A program made the translations under genes and the position numbers. Under the pieces are notes generated by a model, which ran no database searches, was not told the DNA's origin, and worked only from the letters and a program-made list of their open reading frames with translations. From Spirochaetales bacterium (GTDB taxonomy: Bacteria; Spirochaetota; GWE2-31-10; MWDO01), in the NCBI GenBank assembly GCA_017540815.1, contig JAFYAI010000050.1, positions 1 through 34,574 on the forward strand: 34,574 nucleotides of DNA, given 5' to 3'. The stretch's first letter is position 1; every line of letters starts with the position of its first letter. Below are positions 1 through 6,358 of this stretch, piece by piece.

Positions 1-16
1 ATGTCAATATAAATAA

Positions 17-128
17 GGCAAAAGTATTCTTAAATTTGGTACAAAAAACTAAGCCCTTGTTCCAAAGGACATCCCAAAGTTTTTTGTTCCCACTATTTGA
101 TTATAGTTTTATTTAAGAATACCTTGCC
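17..128. repeat. Nested imperfect inverted repeat
   Basis: Outer arms GTATTCTTAAAT (24-35) and ATTTAAGAATAC (111-122) are perfectly complementary and are continued by GGCAA (17-21) against TTGCC (124-128). Inside them ACAAAAAACT (41-50) pairs with AGTTTTTTGT (78-87), so the segment can fold into a long two-level hairpin. It lies in a stretch without a protein gene, downstream of a strong leftward promoter, and may be part of an untranslated leader. A MITE or the end of an insertion sequence is an alternative; no target duplication is visible because the window edge is too close. Confidence 0.55.
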
Positions 129-132
129 GCAT
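109..132 (-). CDS. Possible leader peptide ORF (MRQGILK)
   Basis: Seven codons starting at ATG (132-130), preceded by a good ribosome binding site AAGGAG (complement of 142-147) nine bases upstream, and ending in TAA. The codons for QGILK lie in one arm of the inverted repeat at 17-128, so a ribosome translating or pausing here would open the long stem. This is the arrangement of leader-peptide attenuators. The regulated gene would lie beyond the left edge. Short ORFs occur by chance, so only the combination of promoter, binding site and overlapping hairpin supports it. Confidence 0.3.
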   Translation of the reverse strand: MRQGILK

Positions 133-180
133 ATTTTTTAACTCCTTTTTGGAATAACAAAATTGATGACATTCGTTTTT

Positions 181-202
181 CCGCAATTTTAAGCGGTTTT
201 TT
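181..202 (+). terminator. Weak hairpin followed by six T (rightward)
   Basis: CCGC and GCGG enclose an eight-base A/T loop and are followed on the plus strand by six T. It could end a rightward transcript entering from the left edge. The stem is only four strong pairs. On the minus strand the same sequence lies in the 5' part of the predicted leftward leader. Confidence 0.3.
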
Positions 203-219
203 ATATCACCGTTTTTTAA

Positions 220-233
220 AGCGCCTATGCGCT
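220..233. other. Small GC hairpin at the predicted 5' end of the leftward transcript
   Basis: AGCGC (220-224) and GCGCT (229-233) form a five-pair hairpin with loop CTAT. It lies about 10 bases after the start point predicted from the promoter at 250-278, so it would form the 5' end of the leftward RNA. On the plus strand it is followed by ATTCTTTT, a weak terminator-like tail. Confidence 0.3.
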
Positions 234-249
234 ATTCTTTTCTATACAT

Positions 250-278
250 AGTATAGCATATTCCATTGTATTTGTCAA
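250..278 (-). promoter_or_regulatory. Strong sigma70-type promoter, leftward
   Basis: On the minus strand TTGACA (278-273) is followed after exactly 17 bases by TATACT (255-250). Transcription would start near 243 and run off the left edge. No protein gene longer than a few codons lies downstream inside the window, so this drives either an untranslated leader of 240 or more bases or a small RNA. Confidence 0.65.
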
Positions 279-329
279 GAGAAAAACGTAATTTTCCGAA
301 ATATTTTTCAGTTAACAAATATGTATCTC

Positions 330-370
330 TGCTCCCTGTAGTTTGGGTTACAGGGAGCATTTTGGTTTTA
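330..370 (+). terminator. Hairpin with T-rich tail, rightward polarity
   Basis: TGCTCCCTGTA (330-340) pairs with TACAGGGAGCA (349-359), eleven pairs around an eight-base loop. On the plus strand it is followed by TTTTGGTTTT. On the minus strand the tail is not T-rich, so it is a poor terminator for the GIY-YIG gene that ends at 422. No rightward gene upstream is visible in the window. Confidence 0.45.
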
Positions 371-421
371 CTATTTCTCTACTCCTTGAAACAAGAAGTG
401 CATCTTATCTATTCGCTTACC

Positions 422-1150
422 TCAATCATGGTAGAGCACCGGTGACGCCATACCTTTTTTACAATACCTCTTAGGAAGTCTTTTATTGATGAAAAGCTGT
501 CTTATACCATCATCTGCGACTTTGCCGATAAACTCGCATCGCTTCGGCATTTCATCTGAGCGATACCATTTTTCGATTTCATATACTTCAGCAACTATTC
601 CATTATGGCAGGCTAAAACATAAGGTATCTTTTTTACTCTTGAGAGATTGACCTTCCAATGCTTTCTGACGGTTTCGTAAACACTTCCACGTTCGTTAAG
701 AACATGATCATTTATCTTGATAATACAGTATTTTAAGTCAGGCTGATCTTTAAATTCTTCACATGATAATACTCTTTGAAGTACTTCTGCACTGTTGACT
801 CCACGGTCTGATGAATAACCACCCTGAATATTTGTCAGTCCCGGATAGCAGTCAATATGAGCTGCCTCGACCTCAAATGCTTCCTTCTCGGTCAGTCCAT
901 ACCTTTGTATAACATGGATAACTTCGAGACCTGCTGCTTTTATCTCTCGTATCTGCTTTATCTTCTCTGAGATCTCATCTTCATCATTGCTTTCGTATGA
1001 TTGTCCGTCAAAGCTCTTCAGGGCATCATTTATATGAGCATAGATTCGATTTCCTTTGCCTTTACCGACATAGAAGGTTTGTCCTGTGCGTGGGTCAATC
1101 AGGCGGTATACATAGTACTGAAGCTGTTCTATCACTTCCGGTGTGAACAT
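422..1150 (-). CDS. GIY-YIG nuclease-fold protein (COG3680-like)
   Basis: A 242-residue protein beginning MFTPEVIEQL. The start at 1150 is chosen over an ATG six codons upstream because AAAGG lies about ten bases before it, while the earlier ATG has no binding site. The N-terminus shows the GIY-YIG signature: YVYRL (13-17) and FYVGKGKGNRIY (26-37), with conserved Arg in the second half. This matches the LEM-3/COG3680-type GIY-YIG proteins. The C-terminal half (about residues 130-242) has no feature I recognise. Such domains cut DNA, but the physiological role of this subfamily is not established. It follows the AbrB-type gene by 98 bases in the same direction, and no promoter is seen between them, so they are probably co-transcribed. 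Confidence 0.8.
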   Translation of the reverse strand: MFTPEVIEQLQYYVYRLIDPRTGQTFYVGKGKGNRIYAHINDALKSFDGQSYESNDEDEISEKIKQIREIKAAGLEVIHVIQRYGLTEKEAFEVEAAHIDCYPGLTNIQGGYSSDRGVNSAEVLQRVLSCEEFKDQPDLKYCIIKINDHVLNERGSVYETVRKHWKVNLSRVKKIPYVLACHNGIVAEVYEIEKWYRSDEMPKRCEFIGKVADDGIRQLFINKRLPKRYCKKGMASPVLYHD

Positions 1151-1248
1151 ATTATCACGACCTTTCATTATTTACGAAATATCAGTAATTATTCTATCTA
1201 TTTCCTGTTTAAGAGTATTAAATCTGCACTCTATTACGGGAAGCTTTG

Positions 1249-1431
1249 TCAGAGCAGATAGTGAAACTGATTTTGAACATTCGATAAAGTAATATTTGAA
1301 GCATTTGTAATATAGACTTTACCGCTATTTTCAACGAAAAAAATTTTATCGCCTGTTTTCAGTTTAAGCAGATTTCTTATCATCAATGGAATTGTAATCT
1401 GACCTTTTGATGTTAATTTTGCAAGTTCCAT
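1249..1431 (-). CDS. AbrB/MazE/SpoVT-type DNA-binding protein
   Basis: A 60-residue protein. The start at 1431 (MELAKLTSKG) is set by AAGGAG seven bases upstream; a longer reading beginning at 1482 has no such site and adds 17 residues unlike the family. The N-terminus is a classic swapped-hairpin domain: AKLTSKGQITIP, then a short helix and LKTGDKIFFVE. Members act as transition-state regulators or antitoxins. After NASNITLSNVQNQF, where relatives usually continue with a helical tail, this protein stops (HYLL). The next frame continues open for about 28 codons (ending EIDRIITDIS), so the tail may have been lost by a frameshift. Partner is likely the downstream GIY-YIG gene. Confidence 0.8.
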   Translation of the reverse strand: MELAKLTSKGQITIPLMIRNLLKLKTGDKIFFVENSGKVYITNASNITLSNVQNQFHYLL

Positions 1432-1461
1432 AAACAGCTCCTTACTTTCCTTACTAATCTT

Positions 1462-1490
1462 AATATAACAGAAATTTCTCAAGAATGCAA
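1462..1490 (-). promoter_or_regulatory. Promoter for the AbrB-type gene
   Basis: Minus-strand TTGCAT (1490-1485), 17-base spacer, TATATT (1467-1462). The start point near 1455 leaves a leader of about 24 bases before the start codon at 1431. Confidence 0.6.
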
Positions 1491-1528
1491 GAAGAATTTC
1501 TTCAAAAAAATATTTTTTAACATTCTCA

Positions 1529-1557
1529 TTGAATAATCAGTCAAAATATGTTATAAC
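1529..1557 (+). promoter_or_regulatory. Promoter for argG
   Basis: TTGAAT (1529-1534), 17-base spacer, TATAAC (1552-1557). The expected start near 1564 gives a leader of about 190 bases before argG, long enough for regulation by RNA structure or a leader peptide. Confidence 0.6.
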
Positions 1558-1576
1558 AACTTAGTCTGCAAAATAA

Positions 1577-1602
1577 AAAGACTCCGATTGCTCGGAGTCT
1601 TT
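1577..1602. terminator. Perfect 11-pair hairpin at the start of the argG leader
   Basis: AAAGACTCCGA (1577-1587) and TCGGAGTCTTT (1592-1602) enclose TTGC. On the minus strand it is followed by TTATTTT, so it resembles a leftward terminator, but no leftward gene lies upstream of it. On the plus strand the tail is TTTCGCC, a poor terminator. It may insulate the AbrB-type gene or protect the 5' end of the argG message. Confidence 0.5.
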
Positions 1603-1654
1603 CGCCAAAGTCGGCAGTCGGGTTGCATAGATTAACTGGGAGGGGAAAAGAGCT

Positions 1655-1687
1655 ATGCATTTGTCCCAACAATATAATGTTCGGTGA
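1655..1687 (+). CDS. Possible leader peptide of argG (MHLSQQYNVR)
   Basis: Ten codons followed by TGA, ending in an arginine codon CGG. A purine-rich site AGGGG (1641-1645) lies nine bases before the ATG. The start codon is inside the 3' arm of the stem at 1624-1659 and the binding site is in its loop, so folding would control its translation. CGG is not used in argG itself (0 of 18 Arg codons by my count), so it may be slowly decoded. A terminal Arg codon upstream of an arginine-biosynthesis gene suggests attenuation by arginine or charged tRNA-Arg. This is a hypothesis from one sequence. Confidence 0.35.
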   Translation: MHLSQQYNVR

Positions 1688-1755
1688 AGGCGGTTATAAA
1701 CTTAACTAATCTGCAGATAATTTTATGAAAATTCTAACATTTTCGGAGGATAAAT

Positions 1756-3021
1756 ATGGCAAAGGATAAAGTCATTTTGGCTTATTCGGGCGGACTTGAT
1801 ACGACGGTTATCATTCCGTGGCTGAAGGAAAATTATGATTACGATGTAATCGCGGTATGTATCGATGTAGGACAGGGCGACAATTGGCCTGTCATTAAGG
1901 AACGAGCATTGAAGACAGGAGCAAGTGCCTGCTACATTGTAGATGCCCGTGAAGAATACATTACAGAATATATATGGCCTGCTGTTAAGGCTAATTGCAT
2001 TTATGAGGACAAGTATCTGCTCGGCACATCGACTGCCCGACCGCTTATCGGTAAGATATTGGTAGAATACGCAAGACAGGAAGGTGCTGTTGCAATATGT
2101 CACGGTGCTACCGGTAAAGGCAACGACCAGATTCGATTTGAGCTGGCTATTAAGGCATTCGCTCCTGATCTGCGAGTTATCGCTGCATGGCGAGATGACA
2201 AGTGGAATATGGACAGCCGCGAAGCCGAGATTAAATATCTGGAAGACAGACATATCGAAGTGCCGATGAAGAAGGATCAGTCATACTCTCGTGATGAGAA
2301 TATCTGGCACTTGTCTCACGAAGGTCTTGAGCTGGAGAAGACAGAGAATGAGCCTAACTGGAAGCACATGCTCCAGTTGACGACAGTTCCTGAGGAAGCT
2401 CCTGAGTCAGGCGAATATGTGAAGATTGACTTCGAGAAGGGTATCCCTGTCGCAGTTAATGATAAGAAGATGAAAGCACTTGATATTATGCTGGAGCTGA
2501 ATAAAATCGGCGGCAGAAATGGTGTAGGTCTTGTAGATATTTGTGAGAACCGCTGTGTAGGTATGAAGTCACGCGGCGTATATGAGACTCCGGGAGGAAC
2601 TATTCTCTATGCTGCACATGAGATGGTAGATCATCTCTGCCTTGACCGCGATACATATCACTACAAGCAGCAGGTATCTCTGCGAATGAGTGAGCTTATC
2701 TATGACGGCAAGTGGTTCACAACACTTATGGATGCGTGCATGGCATTCGTGGATAAGACTCAGGAGACTTGCACAGGCTGGGTTAAGCTTAAACTCTACA
2801 AAGGCTCTATCCGCGGTGCAGGCAGTTACTCTAAGTATAGTCTCTACAATGAGTCGATTGCGTCATTCACAACCGGTGAGTTGTATAATCACAAAGATGC
2901 ACAGGGCTTCATAACTCTGTTTGGTCTGCCGCTCAAAGTGCGTGCAATGATGGAACAGCAGGTCGGTGAGGGACAGGCGATCGCCGAGAGCAAGTCGCTG
3001 AAGAAGAGACCGACAGAATAA
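1756..3021 (+). CDS. argG: Argininosuccinate synthase
   Basis: Joins citrulline and aspartate with ATP to give argininosuccinate, the penultimate step of arginine synthesis, in the cytoplasm. Complete at 421 residues, close to the usual 400-430. The N-terminus has the N-type ATP pyrophosphatase P-loop SGGLDT (11-16), followed by family motifs such as CHGATGKGNDQIRF near residue 116 and GRNGVG near 254. A clear GGAGG lies eight bases before the start codon. It stands alone with no argH next to it and is preceded by its own promoter and a long leader. A double hairpin region follows and probably ends transcription. Confidence 0.97.
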   Translation: MAKDKVILAYSGGLDTTVIIPWLKENYDYDVIAVCIDVGQGDNWPVIKERALKTGASACYIVDAREEYITEYIWPAVKANCIYEDKYLLGTSTARPLIGKILVEYARQEGAVAICHGATGKGNDQIRFELAIKAFAPDLRVIAAWRDDKWNMDSREAEIKYLEDRHIEVPMKKDQSYSRDENIWHLSHEGLELEKTENEPNWKHMLQLTTVPEEAPESGEYVKIDFEKGIPVAVNDKKMKALDIMLELNKIGGRNGVGLVDICENRCVGMKSRGVYETPGGTILYAAHEMVDHLCLDRDTYHYKQQVSLRMSELIYDGKWFTTLMDACMAFVDKTQETCTGWVKLKLYKGSIRGAGSYSKYSLYNESIASFTTGELYNHKDAQGFITLFGLPLKVRAMMEQQVGEGQAIAESKSLKKRPTE

Positions 3022-3049
3022 TTCATAATTCATAATTAAGAATTATGAA
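3022..3049. repeat. Short AT-rich palindrome
   Basis: TTCATAATTC (3022-3031) and GAATTATGAA (3040-3049) enclose ATAATTAA. It sits between the argG stop codon and a true terminator. Similar short AT palindromes are dispersed in intergenic regions of many genomes; no second copy was noticed in this window. Confidence 0.5.
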
Positions 3050-3085
3050 AAAAATCGCTTTTCTTAACGAAAAGCGGTTTTTTTT
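3048..3085. terminator. Bidirectional terminator between argG and the PcfJ-like gene
   Basis: CGCTTTTC (3056-3063) and GAAAAGCG (3069-3076) around TTAAC, extended by A/T pairs and followed by a T-run on the plus strand; the minus strand reads ATTTTTTT after the stem. It can end both argG and the convergent PcfJ-like gene, whose stop codon lies in the T-run. Its core is almost the same as that of the hairpin at 5645-5682. Confidence 0.8.
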
Positions 3086-4793
3086 ATCTCACCAAATGAT
3101 GTCTTTCGTGCCACTTATCCAGTGCATCCTGCTGTTCTTTGTCAGGCTTGGCATTGCGGTTAGTCAGTTCCTGACGCACTTCTTTGCCGACGACTTCGAT
3201 GCAGAGCTCGTATTTGCCCTTCCTGACCGCATAGACGATAATACATTCCTGTTTTATCACTTTATCGGAGTAGGATGCTACACAATTGTGCAGGGCAGCC
3301 CCGATCTCACACAGCTGGTTTGAGTCTTTAGGCAGGCGGAACTCATATCCGTCTATCTTGTCCTCCAATAACTTTTGCAGTCCGGTCCATTTGAACTTGC
3401 GGTTCTTGTGCTGACATTTGTATGAGATCTCGGACAAGGCATCGTGGTTAAATTCTGTAAATCCGTCTTTGAGTATATCCCTGCGGAGTGTTTCTGGGAC
3501 TTTGCGGAAACATCTGTGGAACATATTCATCGCATCCCGCATAGAATAATGATCCTTGCGGAGAAGAAGGTTAAGAGCAGGCAGCTGTCCCCGCTTGCCG
3601 ACAGCATACCGCATAAAAAACACAAGATCATGAAGGTTTCCGCTGTCTATGCTTTTACAATTATCTTTGCTGCCAAGCACGCGGTTAAACAGGTTAATGT
3701 CTTTGATGCCGCTTTCTGCCATACGCATATATGTAAGCAGGGCTTGAGGACGATTGTTGTAGCTTTTCCGCAGAAACGGATAGTCTTTAATATGTGCTTT
3801 GGCAAAAAATTTCTTTAGCACGAGGCTGTCATGCCGATTATATTTGAACTTTAATTTCCGCTCCTGCATATCATTGCTGTAAAGCACAGGCACCAAAAGC
3901 GGCTCAAACGGGATAAGAGTCATATAATACATCATAAGTATTTTACTCACATTTGGCGGATTGTCGATATACCGCTGCATAGATAATCCGGTGAATTTCT
4001 CGGCGAGGCTTAGCAGGGGCTTATATGCCGTATCAACGGCAATCGGCATGTATTCTTCGGTAGCTTCCAGAATTTCTGTATGATGACCGTGTAACTCAAA
4101 CAATGTCAGTTGTTTAATGTCAGGATCATCTTCATAACAGTAACTGTGATTTTGATACTGCGGACAGTTGTTCTCATCATAAGTTTTGACAATGCCGTTT
4201 TTTATATCGAATACTATCCTGTGGCTTTCCCAATATGGTATCGACAGCGGCATATAATCATCCGGAGCGGGAGCTTCTATTGCATTATCATGAGTTCTGT
4301 CGAAAAGCCGGATCGTCATAGAAAGCGTAAGAGCTTCATCATCGACACTGATATGAGCCATATATACATCTTTGATGATGCCGCGGCTGTCAAACTTGTT
4401 TTTTTCATTGTAACTGTAACGCTGCCTGAGAATGCGGTAATCCAAGAAACGGCTCATCTCATCCGCAGTGTAATCCTCTATATCGGCAGCTTTGCTCCAA
4501 TCATTTGTCCACTTGTCTGTAAAGTCAGGTCTCTTCGGATTCAGCATATTCTCGACAAACTCACAGTATGCGTACTTATCATCATCGTCTATATTCACCG
4601 CCGGATTGTTCATTTTGTCCGGCATTTGCTGCTCTATCTCAGGCGGGAGATCTTCCCACTTGCCGTTACGATACCAGGAAGATGCCTTTATATAAGGAGT
4701 CCGCAGCCTGACAGGTATAACCTCTTTTGCCGTATCAGTGCAGATAAAGTCTGATGCCCTGCAATCACGGTATAGATATATGTCTTGTTTCAT
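3084..4793 (-). CDS. PcfJ-like protein
   Basis: A 569-residue soluble protein. The C-terminal quarter carries the conserved block of the PcfJ family (named after an Enterococcus pCF10 plasmid protein): LHNCVASY (501-508), then a conserved VRKGKYELCIEV strand, a Q-rich stretch, and a final aligned DKWHERHH. The N-terminal two thirds is not recognisable beyond a low-complexity-free alpha/beta character and a DDDDKYAY acidic patch. The function of PcfJ proteins is unknown; they occur on conjugative plasmids and in chromosomes. GGAG is placed correctly before the ATG. It starts 25 bases after the FliG-like gene in the same direction, with no promoter between, so they form a two-gene operon. Confidence 0.75.
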   Translation of the reverse strand: MKQDIYLYRDCRASDFICTDTAKEVIPVRLRTPYIKASSWYRNGKWEDLPPEIEQQMPDKMNNPAVNIDDDDKYAYCEFVENMLNPKRPDFTDKWTNDWSKAADIEDYTADEMSRFLDYRILRQRYSYNEKNKFDSRGIIKDVYMAHISVDDEALTLSMTIRLFDRTHDNAIEAPAPDDYMPLSIPYWESHRIVFDIKNGIVKTYDENNCPQYQNHSYCYEDDPDIKQLTLFELHGHHTEILEATEEYMPIAVDTAYKPLLSLAEKFTGLSMQRYIDNPPNVSKILMMYYMTLIPFEPLLVPVLYSNDMQERKLKFKYNRHDSLVLKKFFAKAHIKDYPFLRKSYNNRPQALLTYMRMAESGIKDINLFNRVLGSKDNCKSIDSGNLHDLVFFMRYAVGKRGQLPALNLLLRKDHYSMRDAMNMFHRCFRKVPETLRRDILKDGFTEFNHDALSEISYKCQHKNRKFKWTGLQKLLEDKIDGYEFRLPKDSNQLCEIGAALHNCVASYSDKVIKQECIIVYAVRKGKYELCIEVVGKEVRQELTNRNAKPDKEQQDALDKWHERHHLVR

Positions 4794-4818
4794 AGATTGT
4801 CTCCGTAAATATAATGCT

Positions 4819-5556
4819 TTACTCGACTTCTTCTCTTTTCAGCACAATTTCGCCTGATGATATGAACCGCTTAATTATCTCAACGATATGATGCTGTGCT
4901 TCAAGTATATCGGATTTTCGGACAGGCCCCATATATTCTATATCTTCTTTTAGGATAGCTGCGGCACGCACGCTCATATTGCGGAATATCTTATTTTGCA
5001 CATCGGCAGACCCACCTTTTAGTGCTTTTGCACACTCCAAGGAGTCTATCTCTCGCAGCAGTTTCTGAATGTCGCGGTCAGACATATCAAGGATCATATC
5101 GAATGAATAAATCTGTGCTTCGATATTCATAGTCAGCAGGGGGTTGATCTCAAATAACTGCGGCAGCATCCCGCTTACGGCTCTTTCCTGCTCATAGTTT
5201 AGTCCCTCAGTTACAGCGTTGGCGGCAGCCTTGCCATAGAATCCCGCTTCTTTAAGTTCTCTGCCAACCGAACTGATCACATCCGGGTCAGTGACTTTTT
5301 TATCCGACAGAGATTTGTATGCTGACTCCAGCCGCTCTTTATCCGGCTCACTCATTTTAGACAGAATGGCTTTAGCACGATCAGTGCCGACATATATCAG
5401 CATCTTAGCCAAGTTTTGCACATACCCACCTGTGATATACGCTTCGATTATATCGCCGCATTTATCATTAGCCGCATTGAATCTGGCTCGCACCTCATTT
5501 TGAGCCTGCTCCAGCATCTCATTATCATCATCCGGGATTATTATATTATCGCTCAT
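4819..5556 (-). CDS. Short FliG-like protein (N and C domains, no middle domain)
   Basis: A 245-residue protein whose C-terminal 100 residues are unmistakably the FliG motor domain: DRDIQ (160-164), ALKG (178-181), IFRNMSVRAAAILKEDIEY and MGPVR (209-213), then AQHHIVEIIKRF and SGEIVL. In the flagellar switch this domain contacts the stator. Residues about 45-105 (with VGTDRA at 56-61) look like the FliG N-domain. Normal FliG is about 335 residues; the middle domain with its EHPQR motif, which binds FliM, is not visible. No other flagellar structural gene is nearby; its partner is a PcfJ-like gene. It may be a paralogue adapted to another complex. The gene has a strong promoter and Shine-Dalgarno site, so it is probably expressed. 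Confidence 0.8.
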   Translation of the reverse strand: MSDNIIIPDDDNEMLEQAQNEVRARFNAANDKCGDIIEAYITGGYVQNLAKMLIYVGTDRAKAILSKMSEPDKERLESAYKSLSDKKVTDPDVISSVGRELKEAGFYGKAAANAVTEGLNYEQERAVSGMLPQLFEINPLLTMNIEAQIYSFDMILDMSDRDIQKLLREIDSLECAKALKGGSADVQNKIFRNMSVRAAAILKEDIEYMGPVRKSDILEAQHHIVEIIKRFISSGEIVLKREEVE

Positions 5557-5584
5557 GTTGACGCTCCGTATCTTGATTGTTATA

Positions 5585-5613
5585 ATTATATCGCAATATC
5601 ATTACCGTGTCAA
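5585..5613 (-). promoter_or_regulatory. Promoter of the FliG-like/PcfJ-like operon
   Basis: Minus-strand TTGACA (5613-5608), 17-base spacer, TATAAT (5590-5585): both boxes match the sigma70 consensus exactly. This is not a flagellar sigma28 promoter. Confidence 0.8.
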
Positions 5614-5644
5614 GCATGGGAATTACATTTTTCAATCTCCGTAA

Positions 5645-5682
5645 AAAAACAACCGCTTTTCTTTGGAAAAGCGGTTGTTTTT
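5645..5682 (-). terminator. Terminator of the HdeD-like gene
   Basis: A 17-pair perfect stem (5645-5661 with 5666-5682) around TTTG, with a GC-rich centre AACCGC and a T-run on the minus strand. It lies 13 bases beyond the HdeD-like stop codon and separates that gene from the next leftward promoter. Confidence 0.85.
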
Positions 5683-5695
5683 GGTCAAATACGGT

Positions 5696-6286
5696 TTATC
5701 TGCCGCTAAGTTTATCAGCGATAGCGTCTTTGACATCATTGATCGTGTCGCTGACTTTGCGTTCAAACCTGCTTATGCCAAATACAACCGTGATCTGTGC
5801 CACTCCATCGAGGATGACAGAGACTCCGAGGATAATCGAGATTGCCCGGGCAGCGGCAATCGGCTTAACAAAGCACAGCACTCCGAGTACAGCAGCCAAG
5901 ATACCGATAGCAAAGATGCACCACCAGCCGCCGAAGCCGAATTTCTTAAAGTCAAATGAATGAACAGCGATATTGATGCCGCCCATCAATGCAAAGAATG
6001 CGAAAAGGAATGTCAGAGAATTAGCAGTCTCAAATATATTGACCGCAACAAGACATCCGAGCAATATCTCCAGCATGCCTGACATCAGCACTGTGCCTGC
6101 GGAAGGCAGGAAGCGATGAGCCTTGATCCAAAATCCGACTGTGGATAATCCGGCTCCTATAAGCATAATGCCCAGCAGCCACGACAGTGACAGCAGTGTC
6201 TCAACCGGACTGCACATACATATCACTCCCAAAGCAATAAGGAACATGCCTGACAGTACCGTCATAATTTTTGAACTTGTTTTCAT
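5696..6286 (-). CDS. HdeD/DUF308 family membrane protein
   Basis: A 196-residue integral membrane protein with about six hydrophobic segments and short loops, ending in a charged cytoplasmic tail (SRFERKVSDTINDVKD). The paired-helix pattern with G/A-rich turns, such as LSGMFLIALGVICMCSP and the ILGVSVILDGV segment, is typical of DUF308 proteins related to HdeD, linked in enterobacteria to acid resistance. Its biochemical role is unknown. The start at 6286 is chosen because AGGAG lies seven bases before it; an upstream in-frame start at 6349 has none. It has its own promoter and terminator, so it is a single-gene unit. Confidence 0.8.
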   Translation of the reverse strand: MKTSSKIMTVLSGMFLIALGVICMCSPVETLLSLSWLLGIMLIGAGLSTVGFWIKAHRFLPSAGTVLMSGMLEILLGCLVAVNIFETANSLTFLFAFFALMGGINIAVHSFDFKKFGFGGWWCIFAIGILAAVLGVLCFVKPIAAARAISIILGVSVILDGVAQITVVFGISRFERKVSDTINDVKDAIADKLSGR

Positions 6287-6321
6287 GATAGCTCCTATAA
6301 AAGAAATAATAATTACAGATA

Positions 6322-6350
6322 ATATAATAAAAAAATGTCTAATCGGCAAG
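6322..6350 (-). promoter_or_regulatory. Promoter of the HdeD-like gene
   Basis: Minus-strand TTGCCG (6350-6345), 17-base spacer, TATATT (6327-6322), about 35 bases before the start codon at 6286. Confidence 0.55.
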
Positions 6351-6358
6351 CGAAAATT

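Larger units (their letters stand above)
1564..1755 (+). promoter_or_regulatory. Structured argG leader
   Basis: The argG leader contains a perfect 11-pair hairpin near its 5' end (1577-1602), then a stem TGCATAG (1624-1630)/CTATGCA (1653-1659) whose loop contains TGGGA (1637-1641), complementary to TCCCA (1664-1668); the two can form a pseudoknot-like fold. A small ORF starts inside the 3' arm. I found no match to a T-box, SAM, lysine or other riboswitch I know. Arginine-responsive control is inferred from position and from the leader ORF ending in an Arg codon. No T-run lies between the folds and argG, so control would more likely act on translation or RNA stability than on termination. Confidence 0.45.

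Noticed and set aside
1..240. Possible tracrRNA or CRISPR remnant
   Set aside because: AAATAAGGC near 11-19 recalls a tracrRNA nexus and the region is hairpin-rich, but no repeat array, anti-repeat or cas gene is seen and the window ends there.
1564..1755. T-box or known riboswitch in the argG leader
   Set aside because: No T-box sequence (GGTGGNACCGCG type) or other core motif I know is present; only unassigned structure is claimed.
4110..4754. Long rightward reading frame opposite the PcfJ-like gene
   Set aside because: It lies antisense to a better supported gene, has no binding site and resembles no family.
4819..5556. FliG-like gene as a pseudogene
   Set aside because: It has a consensus promoter, a good ribosome binding site, an open frame with both end domains and a closely spaced downstream gene.
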